From NCBI GenBank assembly GCA_017304475.1, contig JAFKKV010000024.1, positions 62,001-126,000 of the forward strand: a stretch of 64,000 nucleotides of DNA, read 5' to 3'. Positions 50,220-58,500 of the stretch are shown here, one piece after another. Under the pieces are notes generated by a model. The model was not told where the DNA came from and made no database searches. It saw only the letters and a program-made list of their open reading frames with translations. The stretch is from Hyphomicrobiales bacterium. GTDB lineage: Bacteria; Pseudomonadota; Alphaproteobacteria; Rhizobiales; Phreatobacteraceae. Position numbers and translations under genes: made by a program. Position 1 is the first letter of the stretch. Every line of letters starts with the position of its first letter.

Positions 50220-50518
50220 ACCCGGCCGCCCGGCCGCCCTCCGCATGTCATCGCTGCAGTCTCGCTCGCCCAGGCCGCGCCGGATGCCGCGCTTCGGCGG
50301 GCGGCCGAGACATGATCGCGCACCTATAGCGCGTTTTCCGAGCGGTCAACACCGGCAAGGGCCCGGCTCGCGGGTTGCCGGCGCGCTTCGGCTCCGCGGG
50401 CCGGGCGGCTGGTGCCGCCACGACCTGCAGGCGGGCCGCGAAGCATCGGCAAAGTCACGCGCTTCCGGCGCTCCCGCCAGCGGCGCCAGGGTGCTTGACA
50501 GGGCGGCAGGTATCAAGA

Positions 50519-50537
50519 TAGCTTTCTTTACAAGCTA
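50519..50537. promoter_or_regulatory. Operator-like dyad in the monooxygenase promoter
   Basis: TAGCTTTCTTTACAAGCTA is a 6-7-6 dyad located 20 bases before the flavin reductase start. TTGACA at 50495-50500 lies 18 bases before TAGCTT, so the dyad overlaps the -10 region. Almost the same string, with flanking AGA on the left and ATT on the right, occurs at 59409-59427. The gap 50220-50518 has no gene. Confidence 0.75.
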
Positions 50538-50556
50538 ATTTAAAAAGATATCTGCG

Positions 50557-51129
50557 ATGACCGACAATCACGGATCAAGTCTGCCGGAGGTGGCCGAGGC
50601 TCCGGCCTTCGACGGCCGGGCGTTTCGCCGGGCGCTCGGGCAGTTCGCCACCGGTGTCGCCATCGTCACCGCCCATGGCGGTGCGGGCGAGGCCATCGGC
50701 CTCACCATGAGCTCGTTCAACTCGGTGTCGATCGATCCGCCGCTGATCCTGTTCAGCGCCGACCGCAAGGCCCTGAGCCTGCCGGCCATGCTCGCCGCCA
50801 AGGGTTATGCGGTGAACATCCTGAGCCGCGGCCAGGAACATCTGTCCAACCAGTTCGCCCGGGCGCAGGCCGACAAATGGGCGGCGGTCAGCCACCAGGC
50901 CGGCCATGCCGAGGCGCCGCTGCTGAAGGACGCGCTCGCCCATTTCGAATGCGAGCCCTACGCCCATTACGACGGTGGCGACCATGTCATCTTCGTCGGC
51001 AGGGTCGTGCGCTTTTCGACGCTGGAAGCATCGGAAACCCAGCCCTTGCTGTTCTTTCGCGGCAAATATCACGGGGTCGATGCTGAAGGCGAGCGCGCGC
51101 CGCTCTGGCCGCTGCCGATCCACTACTAG
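50557..51129 (+). CDS. Flavin reductase of a two-component monooxygenase
   Basis: This 190-residue protein reduces FMN or FAD with NAD(P)H and passes it to the monooxygenase encoded next. The HpaC-like fold shows RRALGQFATGVAIVTAHG, LTMSSFNSVSIDPPLILFSADR (flavin binding, residues about 48-70), FAVNILS-type segment YAVNILSRGQEHLSNQFA, and a C-terminal GKYHGV. It is the first gene of the operon, 53 bases before the oxygenase gene. The start ATG at 50557 has a weak purine-rich upstream site. Confidence 0.92.
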   Translation: MTDNHGSSLPEVAEAPAFDGRAFRRALGQFATGVAIVTAHGGAGEAIGLTMSSFNSVSIDPPLILFSADRKALSLPAMLAAKGYAVNILSRGQEHLSNQFARAQADKWAAVSHQAGHAEAPLLKDALAHFECEPYAHYDGGDHVIFVGRVVRFSTLEASETQPLLFFRGKYHGVDAEGERAPLWPLPIHY

Positions 51130-51182
51130 CCCGCCAGCAATCCGTAACGGCTGAACAATCACCGCTCCAGGGAGGTTCTCTC

Positions 51183-52670
51183 ATGATGAAGAACGGCAAG
51201 GACCATATCGCTTCGCTGCGCGACGGCCGCGAGGTCTATATCGACGGCAAGCGTGTCGGCGACGTCACCACCCATCCGGCCTATCGCAATGCCGTCCGCT
51301 CCACCGGCATGCTGTTCGATTTCCATTCGGCCGCCGCCAACCGGGACCTGATGACCTTTGTCGCGCCCGACAGCGGCGTGCGCGCCAACCGCATCTGGCA
51401 ATTGCCGACCTCCTATCAGGAGCTGGTCGAGCGGCGGCAGGCGCTGGAGGCCTGGACCGAGCTGCATGGCGGCTTCATGGGACGCGCGCCCGATCACGTC
51501 GCCTCCTGCATCGCCGGCATGTATATGGGCCTCGACGTGTTCGAGGCCTATGACCAAAAGCGCGCCGCGGCGCTCGCCGACTATTACCGCTATGCCCGCG
51601 ACAACGACCTCTACCTCACCTATGTCATCATCAATCCGCAGGCCGACCGCTCCAAGAGCGCGGCCCAGCAGAAGAGCGAGTTTCTCGCCGCCGGCGTCGT
51701 CGACCGTGATCGCGAGGGCATCACGGTGCGCGGCGCCAAGATGCTGGCGACCGGCGGCATCATGGCCAATGAGGTGCTGGTCACCATCATTCAGCCGCTG
51801 CAGCCGGGCGAGGAAAAATACGCCTATTCCTTCGCCATTCCGATGAACACCAAGGGCCTGAAGATCCTGTCGCGCAAATCCTACGAGGCCGGCGCGCCTT
51901 CGGTGTTCGACAATCCCCTGTCGAGCCGTTTCGACGAGAATGACGCGGTGCTCTATTTCGACGACGTGAAGGTGCCCTGGGAGCGGGTCTTCGTCGTCGA
52001 CAATGTCGAGATGTGCCAGAAGCAGTTCCACGCGACCCCGGCCCATGTCTATCAGAACTACCAGGCGATGATCCGCCTGTCGGTGAAGCTGCGCTTCCTC
52101 ATCGGCCTCGCCAAGCGCACCGCCGACATGAACGGCGTGGTGAATTTCCCGCAGGTGCGCGAGACGCTCGGCCAATTGGCGGCGGAGGTCGGCATGGTCG
52201 ACGCGCTGGTCGCTTGCATGGAGGTGCAGGGATCGCAGCGCGGCGCCTATTTCGTGCCGCATACCCATACGCTCTACGCCGCGCAGACCCTGACCCAGCA
52301 GCTCTATCCCAAGGTGATGACCACGCTGCGCGAACTGGCCGGCGGCGGCATGATCATGCTGCCGTCGTCGATCCACGACTTCGAGAATCCCGAGCTCGCC
52401 GGCCTGATCGAGAAGACCCAGCAATCGCCGGCGGCGAGCGCCGTCGACAAGGTGAAATTCTACAAGCTCGCCTGGGATGCGGTCGGTTCGGAATTCGCCT
52501 CGCGCCACACCCAGTACGAGATGTTTTATGCCGGCGCGACTTTCGTCACCAAGGGCCATTCCTATCGCAGCTACGACTGGGCGCGGGCCGACCGCGCGCT
52601 CAGGCTGATGCTCGACGGTTATGCGCTCGGCGACGAGGTGCCGGGGCTCGCCGCGGCGCCCGCCGCCTGA
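51183..52670 (+). CDS. HpaB-type FADH2-dependent monooxygenase
   Basis: This 495-residue oxygenase belongs to the 4-hydroxyphenylacetate 3-hydroxylase family, which hydroxylates phenolic rings with reduced flavin supplied by a partner. The N-terminal domain has SLRDGREVYIDGKRVGDVTTHPAYRN. The middle has FLAAGVVDRDREGITVRGAKMLATGGIMANEVLVTI (substrate and flavin site). The C-terminal domain has FLIGLAKRTADMNGVVNFPQVRETLGQL. The length is as usual. GGAGG lies eight bases before the ATG. The real substrate is unknown; no ring-cleavage genes are near. Confidence 0.93.
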   Translation: MMKNGKDHIASLRDGREVYIDGKRVGDVTTHPAYRNAVRSTGMLFDFHSAAANRDLMTFVAPDSGVRANRIWQLPTSYQELVERRQALEAWTELHGGFMGRAPDHVASCIAGMYMGLDVFEAYDQKRAAALADYYRYARDNDLYLTYVIINPQADRSKSAAQQKSEFLAAGVVDRDREGITVRGAKMLATGGIMANEVLVTIIQPLQPGEEKYAYSFAIPMNTKGLKILSRKSYEAGAPSVFDNPLSSRFDENDAVLYFDDVKVPWERVFVVDNVEMCQKQFHATPAHVYQNYQAMIRLSVKLRFLIGLAKRTADMNGVVNFPQVRETLGQLAAEVGMVDALVACMEVQGSQRGAYFVPHTHTLYAAQTLTQQLYPKVMTTLRELAGGGMIMLPSSIHDFENPELAGLIEKTQQSPAASAVDKVKFYKLAWDAVGSEFASRHTQYEMFYAGATFVTKGHSYRSYDWARADRALRLMLDGYALGDEVPGLAAAPAA

Positions 52671-52700
52671 TCAAGGACACGCATTTCCAGGGAGACAGGC

Positions 52701-53081
52701 ATGGCCATCAACAAGCTGCACGACGAATTCCATACCCTCGACATGGCGAACGGCTGGGCGGTGCCCGAGGGCTATCCGTCAGGCATCAAGCAGAAGATCC
52801 TGTCGGGCGCGCTTGACGAGCCGAACCGCCGGGGCAGCCGCACGCGGCTGTTGAAATTCGACGCCGGCACCTTCACCACCAAACCCTTCGTGCATGACTA
52901 TTGGGAAGAGGTGTTCCTGGTCTCGGGCGACCTGACCGTCGGCAATGACGATGCCGGTAAGGGCGGCACGCCGTTCCAGCCCTTCACCTATGCCTGCCGC
53001 CCGCCCGGCGCCTTCCACGGCCCGTTCAAGTCGGAGACCGGCTGCCTGCTGCTCGAGATCCACTATTTCGATCCGGCCTGA
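52701..53081 (+). CDS. Cupin-domain protein
   Basis: This 126-residue single-domain cupin has FTTKPFVHDYWEEVFLVSGDLTVGND and CRPPGAFHGPFKSETGCLLLEIHYF, the two cupin motifs with metal-binding His, Glu and His. Such proteins next to HpaB-type oxygenases may process or bind the oxygenated product. It lies 30 bases behind the oxygenase gene with GGAG just before the ATG, so it belongs to the same operon. An intrinsic terminator follows about 40 bases after the stop. Confidence 0.88.
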   Translation: MAINKLHDEFHTLDMANGWAVPEGYPSGIKQKILSGALDEPNRRGSRTRLLKFDAGTFTTKPFVHDYWEEVFLVSGDLTVGNDDAGKGGTPFQPFTYACRPPGAFHGPFKSETGCLLLEIHYFDPA

Positions 53082-53122
53082 ACGGGCGCTTCGAGCCTCT
53101 GTGACAACAGCCGTATTCGAAA

Positions 53123-53154
53123 GGCCCGCCATGGTTGCCGTGGCGGGTCTTTTG
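53123..53154 (+). terminator. Intrinsic terminator of the monooxygenase operon
   Basis: GGCCCGCCA (53123-53131), a 9-base loop and TGGCGGGTC (53141-53149) are followed by TTTTG. The stem includes one G-T pair. It ends the reductase-oxygenase-cupin transcript. Confidence 0.8.
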
Positions 53155-53237
53155 TCGTTTCGGCGACGGGATCCTTTCTTGCCCGGGCGTGTCGTTTCAA
53201 TAGAGCCTGACCTCTCGCGAGCCGAGGCAAGAGCACT

Positions 53238-53394
53238 ACGTCACCCCCGGGCGAGCGCAGCGAGCGGAAGGGGGTCCAGGGGTTGCAGGGCACGCTCCCC
53301 AAAGCTGTGAAATCACCGCGACGCATGCGCTGATGGCGCGGCTTGTTGGCTCCTGGACCCCCTTCCGCTCGCTGCGCTCGCCCGGGGGTGACGT
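53238..53394. repeat. Perfect 43-bp inverted repeat
   Basis: The left arm (53238-53280) and right arm (53352-53394) are exact inverted copies that begin ACGTCACCCCCGGGCGAGCG and are separated by 71 bases. Each arm contains GCGAGCGCAGCGAGC, itself a palindrome. The perfect identity suggests recent mobility or gene conversion. It lies in a 400-base gap between the converging monooxygenase and liv operons; no gene was seen in the gap. Confidence 0.85.
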
Positions 53395-53485
53395 CGTGCT
53401 TGGCTTGAAAGCGAATCGCAGGGAGCACGCCACGGAAGGGCAAGCAGCGCGCCACGCGGGAGCCTACTCCTCACTCCGAGGGGCC

Positions 53486-54169
53486 TCACAGCTGCCTGAC
53501 GATATGGCCGCGATAGCCCGCGATATGGGCGCGCATCGCCCGTTCGGCGGCGTCGGCATCGCGCGCCCGCAGCGCCGCGACGATGGCCCGGTGCTCCTCG
53601 ATGACGCGCCGGTGCTGCTCGGCGTCACGCAGCGACATGAACCAGACGCGCAGCGACCGGTCGTGCAGATGCGCCAGCACCTCCGCCAGGACCGGATTGC
53701 CGGCGCTGGTGGCGATCACCTGGTGGAACCGGCGGTCGAGCAGCATGAGCCGGGCGATGTCGCGCGAGCGCGCCGCCCGGCCGGCCTCATCGACATTGTC
53801 TTCGAGCTCGGTGATGTCCCGCGGGGCCGCGCGCTCGACCGCCAGGCGCACGCAATGGGCCTCGTTGACCAGGCGGACGCTGGCGATGTCGAGCACCTCG
53901 TCCAGGCTGATCGGCCGGACCAGGATGCCCTTGCGCGGCAGCACCTCGACCAGGCCGTCGCGGGCGAGGCGAATGAAGGCCTGGTGCACCGGGGTGCGGC
54001 CGAGGCCGAGCGCGGCGCTGACCACCGCTTCGCTCAGGCATTCGCCGGGACGGTAGGCGCAGGTGATCAGGCGGTGCTTCAGCGTCTCATAGGCGAGGTC
54101 GTTGCATGACAGCGCCGCCGGCAGGGATGCCGGCGGTTCTCTCGCCTCCTCATGCGGACCGTCGCTCAA
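53486..54169 (-). CDS. GntR-family (FCD) regulator
   Basis: This 227-residue regulator has an N-terminal winged HTH (LAYETLKHRLITCAYRPGECLSEAVVSAALGLGRTPVHQAFIRLARDGLVEVLPRKGILV, about 25-84) and an all-helical FCD ligand domain with metal-site histidines (DRRFHQVIATSAGN, IIEEHRAIVAALRARD-type segment). It is the last gene of the long liv operon, 15 bases behind the DUF2848 gene, so it may provide feedback by an imported substrate. Confidence 0.92.
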   Translation of the reverse strand: MSDGPHEEAREPPASLPAALSCNDLAYETLKHRLITCAYRPGECLSEAVVSAALGLGRTPVHQAFIRLARDGLVEVLPRKGILVRPISLDEVLDIASVRLVNEAHCVRLAVERAAPRDITELEDNVDEAGRAARSRDIARLMLLDRRFHQVIATSAGNPVLAEVLAHLHDRSLRVWFMSLRDAEQHRRVIEEHRAIVAALRARDADAAERAMRAHIAGYRGHIVRQL

Positions 54170-54184
54170 GGCGTCCGGCCGCGG

Positions 54185-54871
54185 TCAGGCGAGCGGCAGG
54201 ACGACGACGTCATAGCCGTGGCGGATATGCCGGCCGAGCACCGGATCCTCGATCTCGAAGTCGAACCGGTCGGCGGCGCGAATGCCGCCGCGTGCGGCCA
54301 ACGTGCCGCCGAACATGGCGGTGCCGTCAGGCAATGGCCCGCGCCCGGCATGGCCGCCGACGATCGCCTCCGGCGGCAGCATCGTGTCGACGGGGCCTTC
54401 CTGATAAAGCACGCGGCCGCCGCCGATGGTCGCCCAGGAGCGCAGGATCAGGCGGTCCCAATGGTCCTTGACGTCGTCGAGCAGCCACAGCTCCGGCGCT
54501 ACGGGCTTCTCGCACATCTGCTTCGACACCGTGACGTCATAGGTCTCGACCCGCCGGTCGGTATGATCCGAGCCGACGCCGACATAGGTCACGCCGGCCG
54601 CGGCGAGCAGCATGAACTCGACCTCGCCGCTCGACTCGCGCCCCGAAACCTCGATCCGGCCGGCGGTGGTGAGCCGGCTCGCGGCCACCCGGTAATAGAC
54701 CGGCGTGGTCGCCGGGCGCTTGACGCCGAGCTCTTCCAGCTCGGCGATGTGCTTTTCGCGCGCCACCGGGTCGCGGCCGGTCCAACCGGCGATCACGGCG
54801 TGGTCGATGGTGAAGGTCGCTGTGCCGGGCTGGCGTTCGCTCTGGACGGAAAGAAGCAGGGACGAGGTCAT
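54185..54871 (-). CDS. DUF2848 protein
   Basis: This 228-residue protein matches DUF2848, with DHAVIAGWTGRDPVAREKHIAELEELGVKRPATTPVYYRVAASRLTT, SGEVEFMLL, YVGVGSDHTDR, SKQMCEKPVAPELW, and a C-terminal LARGGIRAADRFDFEIEDPVLGRHIRHGYDV. The family is related to fumarylacetoacetate-hydrolase-like folds and regularly accompanies ABC importers and amidases. A hydrolase or lyase step on the imported compound is likely but unproved. It lies 52 bases behind the substrate-binding protein gene. Confidence 0.88.
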   Translation of the reverse strand: MTSSLLLSVQSERQPGTATFTIDHAVIAGWTGRDPVAREKHIAELEELGVKRPATTPVYYRVAASRLTTAGRIEVSGRESSGEVEFMLLAAAGVTYVGVGSDHTDRRVETYDVTVSKQMCEKPVAPELWLLDDVKDHWDRLILRSWATIGGGRVLYQEGPVDTMLPPEAIVGGHAGRGPLPDGTAMFGGTLAARGGIRAADRFDFEIEDPVLGRHIRHGYDVVVLPLA

Positions 54872-54923
54872 GGGTGGTTCCGCTGTTGGTGAAGGCGACG
54901 GGGCGGAGCCCCGCCGACGAGCG

Positions 54924-56102
54924 TCAGGAGGCCGTGCGCCGGTCGAGCAGGACCCATTTTCCGTTCTTCACCTCGATGACATAGACCGGCTTGATGGCGT
55001 CGCCGTCGGCATCGAAGCTGATCGGCCCTTCCAGCGCCGGATAGTTCTTCAGGGCGCGCAGGGCGTCGCGGATCTGAACCCGCTCCTCGGCCGCCTGGGC
55101 CGGATTGCCGGTGACCTTGGCGAGTTTCATCGCCTCGGCATAGAGGTAGACGATGTCATAGACGGAAGCGTCGAACTGGTTCGGCTCGGTGCGCGCCAGG
55201 CCCGCCGCCTTGGCCCGCTTGGCGAATTCCTCGGCGAAGGCCCTGGTGCGCTGGTCGACGTCGCGGAAGAAAGTCGTGCCGATGGTCATGGTCTCGCCAG
55301 CGCCGTCCATGCGGGCCGGCAGGTCGGGATCGGCAATGGTCGTGCCGCCGATGACGCGGGTCCTGACGCCCTGCCGCCGCAGCTCCTTGGCGAGATTGAT
55401 GGCGCCTTCCGGCGGCGCGCCGAGGCCGACAATGTCGGGTTTCATCTGGGCGAGCCGCGACACCTGCGGCGACAGGTCGAAGGCGTTCAGCTGAAAATCG
55501 ACCGAGCCGAGGATCGGCACGCCGTGTTTCGGGAACAGCGTCGGCAGCACGGTGATGCCGATCGATTTCGACACCGTGTCGTCGGAGGCAAAGGCAATCG
55601 CGCCGGAGCCAGCCGCCAGCCCCTTGGCCTTGATCGCGGCCAGCACCTGGTCGATGACCTGGCCTTCGTCGGTGGTGTTGCGGAAGGCGAAGCGGAAACC
55701 CTTGGCAAGGCTCGGGGCGGAGGAGGCCATCGACATCTGCGGAATGCCGGCGCGGTCGCCGGCCGGGAAGGCGACCCGCACCTCGCTCGACGAGAACGGC
55801 CCGATAATGGCCAGCGCCTTGTTGTCTTCGGCGAGCTGGCGCACCGCGAGCTGGGCCTGGCGCGGCTCGCCGCCGGTATCGAACTTGACCACTTTCAGAC
55901 GTTTGCCATTGATCCCGCCGGCGGCGTTGATCTCTTCCACCGCGAAATCGACCGCCACCTCATTGGCCGCCGCCAGGCTGACATAGGGGCCGGTCTTGGC
56001 CATGGAATAGCCGAGGATCAGCTCCTGCGGTTCGGCGGCCCTGGCCCCCGACATGAGGGCGAGGCCGGCGCCGGCGGCGAGAACTTGACGTCGTGTCTGC
56101 AT
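54924..56102 (-). CDS. Branched-chain-type ABC importer, substrate-binding protein
   Basis: This 392-residue periplasmic protein has a Tat-like signal (TRRQVLAAGAGLALMSGARA, residues 3-22) and a type I periplasmic-binding fold of the LivJ/Peripla_BP_6 group (ILGYSMAKTGPYVSLAAANEVAVDFAVEEINAAGGING). It captures the ligand for the LivHMGF permease encoded upstream. Ligands of this group include amino acids and aromatic acids; the nearby monooxygenase favours an aromatic compound. The start at 56102 follows GGAGGATCC. It is unusual in lying last among the transport genes. Confidence 0.93.
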   Translation of the reverse strand: MQTRRQVLAAGAGLALMSGARAAEPQELILGYSMAKTGPYVSLAAANEVAVDFAVEEINAAGGINGKRLKVVKFDTGGEPRQAQLAVRQLAEDNKALAIIGPFSSSEVRVAFPAGDRAGIPQMSMASSAPSLAKGFRFAFRNTTDEGQVIDQVLAAIKAKGLAAGSGAIAFASDDTVSKSIGITVLPTLFPKHGVPILGSVDFQLNAFDLSPQVSRLAQMKPDIVGLGAPPEGAINLAKELRRQGVRTRVIGGTTIADPDLPARMDGAGETMTIGTTFFRDVDQRTRAFAEEFAKRAKAAGLARTEPNQFDASVYDIVYLYAEAMKLAKVTGNPAQAAEERVQIRDALRALKNYPALEGPISFDADGDAIKPVYVIEVKNGKWVLLDRRTAS

Positions 56103-56143
56103 GGGTCGGATCCTCCAAAAGGGGGGCGAAGAAGGGTCGAAGT

Positions 56144-56887
56144 TCAGGGTGTCGTGACGGGGCTCGGGGCGGGTTTGGCGGTGCCGAGATAGGCGGCCTG
56201 CAAGGCCGGGTCGGCGGCGAGCTTTCGCGGATCGCCGGCCATCAGCACGCGGCCGAGCTCGAGCACCGTGGCGCTGTCGGCCGCCGCCAGCGCCTTGCCG
56301 GTGTTCTGTTCGACCAGGAGAATGGTCAGGCCGTCGCGGTTGAGTTCGCCCAGCAGGTCGAACAGGCGCTCGACGAACAATGGCGACAGGCCGAGCGAGG
56401 GCTCGTCCAGCATCATCAGGCGAGGTTTGGCCATCAGCGCCCGGCCGATCGCCAGCATCTGCTGCTCGCCGCCGGACAGGCACGAGGCCGCCATGGTCCG
56501 GCGCCCGGCGAGATTGGGAAAGCGCTCATAGATCATCTCGATCTCGCGCTGGATGGCCGCGCCGTCGCGGCGCAGATGCGCGCCGAGCCGGAGGTTTTCT
56601 TCGATGGTCAGCGAGATCAGGATACGCCGGCCCTCCGGCACCAGCACGATGCCCTGGGCGAGCCGCGCATGGGGCGGGGTGCGGGTGATCTCTGAGCCGG
56701 CAAAGCGAATGCCGCCCTGCGCGGCCCTGGCGGTGCCGATGACCGCGCGCAGCAGCGTGCTCTTGCCCGCGCCATTGGCGCCGAGCACGGTGGCGATCTC
56801 GCCCTCGCGCACGCTGAGCGAGACGCCCGAGAGCGCCCGGATGCGGCCATAGTCGACGGCGAGATCGGAGATTTCGAGGAGAGCCAT
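56144..56887 (-). CDS. livF: ABC importer ATPase, LivF type
   Basis: This 247-residue ATPase has Walker A GANGAGKSTLL at residues 35-45, signature LSGGEQQMLAIGRALMAKP, Walker B LMMLDEPSLGLSP and the H-loop region replaced by LLVEQN, typical of LivF. It powers import with LivG. It starts three bases after the livG stop. The symbol follows the family; the substrate need not be a branched-chain amino acid. Confidence 0.93.
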   Translation of the reverse strand: MALLEISDLAVDYGRIRALSGVSLSVREGEIATVLGANGAGKSTLLRAVIGTARAAQGGIRFAGSEITRTPPHARLAQGIVLVPEGRRILISLTIEENLRLGAHLRRDGAAIQREIEMIYERFPNLAGRRTMAASCLSGGEQQMLAIGRALMAKPRLMMLDEPSLGLSPLFVERLFDLLGELNRDGLTILLVEQNTGKALAAADSATVLELGRVLMAGDPRKLAADPALQAAYLGTAKPAPSPVTTP

Positions 56888-56890
56888 GGG

Positions 56891-57664
56891 TCAGATCCCT
56901 CCCGTCGTGCCGAGATAGGCTTCGCGCACCCGCGGGTCGCGCTGGATGTCGGCGAGCGCACCTTCGGCGATCTTCTCGCCGAAGTTCAGCACCACCACGT
57001 GTTCGCAGAGGCTGTCGACGAAATGCATGTCGTGCTCGACCACCAGCAGCGTCACGCCGCGCGCCTTGAGCGCCATGAGGTGCTGGCGCAGCGTCTCGGT
57101 CTCGCTCGGATTGAGGCCGGCGGCCGGCTCGTCGAGCAGCAGCAGGGTCGGCTTGGCGAGCGTCGCGCGCACCAGGTCGATCCGTTTGCGCACGCCGTAG
57201 GAGAGCGAAGCCACCGGCGCATCGGCAAAGCCTTCGAGGCCCCATTCCTCCAGCGCGGCGCGGGCCTCGCGCCGCCAGCGGTGATCGGCGAACAGGCGGA
57301 ACGGCGTGGCGAGGTCCCACAGTCCGCCGGTCTGGACATGCTGGCCGACCATGAGGTTCTCGATGACCGAGAGATGGGTCATCAGGCGGATGTTCTGGAA
57401 GCTGCGCGACAGGCCGAGCCGGATGCGCCGGCGCGACGGCACGGTCGTGACGTCATGGCCGTCGACGGTGATCCGGCCGCCGGTGACGCCATAGACGCCG
57501 CTGATCAGGTTGAACACGGTGGTCTTGCCGGCGCCGTTCGGCCCGATCAGCGCGGTGGCCTCGCTGCGCCGGACCTCGAAGCTCAGGTCGCGCACCACCT
57601 GCAGGGCGTTGAACGATTTCGACAGCTTGGCGACCGACAAAGCGGGATGGCAGGAGGTCGTCAT
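56891..57664 (-). CDS. livG: ABC importer ATPase, LivG type
   Basis: This 257-residue ATPase has Walker A GPNGAGKTTVFNLISG near residue 35, then RSFQNIRLMTHLSVIENLMVGQH, an ABC signature slightly changed to SLSYGVRKRIDLVRATLAKP, and Walker B LLLLDEPAAGLNPSE. The ATG at 57664 overlaps the livM stop as ATGA. The C-terminal HDMHFVDSLCEHVVVLNFGEKIAEG is typical of LivG. Confidence 0.93.
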   Translation of the reverse strand: MTTSCHPALSVAKLSKSFNALQVVRDLSFEVRRSEATALIGPNGAGKTTVFNLISGVYGVTGGRITVDGHDVTTVPSRRRIRLGLSRSFQNIRLMTHLSVIENLMVGQHVQTGGLWDLATPFRLFADHRWRREARAALEEWGLEGFADAPVASLSYGVRKRIDLVRATLAKPTLLLLDEPAAGLNPSETETLRQHLMALKARGVTLLVVEHDMHFVDSLCEHVVVLNFGEKIAEGALADIQRDPRVREAYLGTTGGI

Positions 57665-58500
57665 CGGGCGCCTCCCGCGCGGCGCTTGAAGCGGGCGAAC
57701 AGGTCGGTGGTGACGAGCCCCTGCGGCCGCGCCGCCATGATCAGGATGATGAGGGCGGCGAAGGCCGCGTAGCGCCATTGCGAACTGGTGCGCAGCAGTT
57801 CCGGCAGCAGCGTGAAGAAGGCGGCACCAACGAGCGGGCCCCAGACCGTCTGGGTGCCGCCGAGCAGCACATAGAGCGCGGTATAGACGCTCAGCAGCAC
57901 GCTGAAATGCTGCGCCTCGACGAAGCTGAAATGATGGGCGTAGAAGCCGCCGCCGATACCGGCAATGACCGCGCCGATGGTGAAGGCGGCGACCTGCAGG
58001 CCGCGGACATTGAGGCCGAGCAGGTCGGCCACCACCACGTCGCTTTTCACCGCGGTGAGATAGAGCGCGAAGCGCGTGCGCGAGATCAGGAAGACGGCGA
58101 GCACGAGCGCCACCGCCGCGCCGATCACCCAGGGCGCGCCGACAAAGGTTGCGACCGGGTAGCCGGCGGCCGCGCCGACCGCCTCGACATTGAGGAAGAT
58201 CGCCGCGATCAGCTGGCCGAGCGCAAAGGTGGCGAGCGCCAGGTAGATGCCGTGGGTGCGCAGCACCGGCACCGCGACGATGAGTGCGACGAGGCCGGCG
58301 AGCAATCCGCCGGCGGGGATCGCCAGGGCGACCGACCAGTCGAACTCGTTGGTCAGATAGGCCGCCGCATAGGCGCCGATCGCCATGAAGCCGGCAATGC
58401 CGAGATTGAGCTGGCCGGCGGCGAGCGGCAGGTAGACCGCATAGGCCGCGATGATGTTGAACGACAGGATGACGAGAATGCCGAGCTGGTAACTGGTCAT
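57661..58500 (-). CDS. livM: ABC importer permease, LivM type
   Basis: This 279-residue inner-membrane permease has about eight helices, with the family's LPLAAGQLNLGIAGFMAIGAYAAAYLT near the N-terminus and the EAA-like loop TAVKSDVVVADLLGLNVRGLQVAAFTIGAVIAGIGGGFYAH. It pairs with LivH. The start is the ATG at 58500, which shares one base with the livH stop; a GTG one codon upstream is also possible. Confidence 0.93.
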   Translation of the reverse strand: MTSYQLGILVILSFNIIAAYAVYLPLAAGQLNLGIAGFMAIGAYAAAYLTNEFDWSVALAIPAGGLLAGLVALIVAVPVLRTHGIYLALATFALGQLIAAIFLNVEAVGAAAGYPVATFVGAPWVIGAAVALVLAVFLISRTRFALYLTAVKSDVVVADLLGLNVRGLQVAAFTIGAVIAGIGGGFYAHHFSFVEAQHFSVLLSVYTALYVLLGGTQTVWGPLVGAAFFTLLPELLRTSSQWRYAAFAALIILIMAARPQGLVTTDLFARFKRRAGGAR

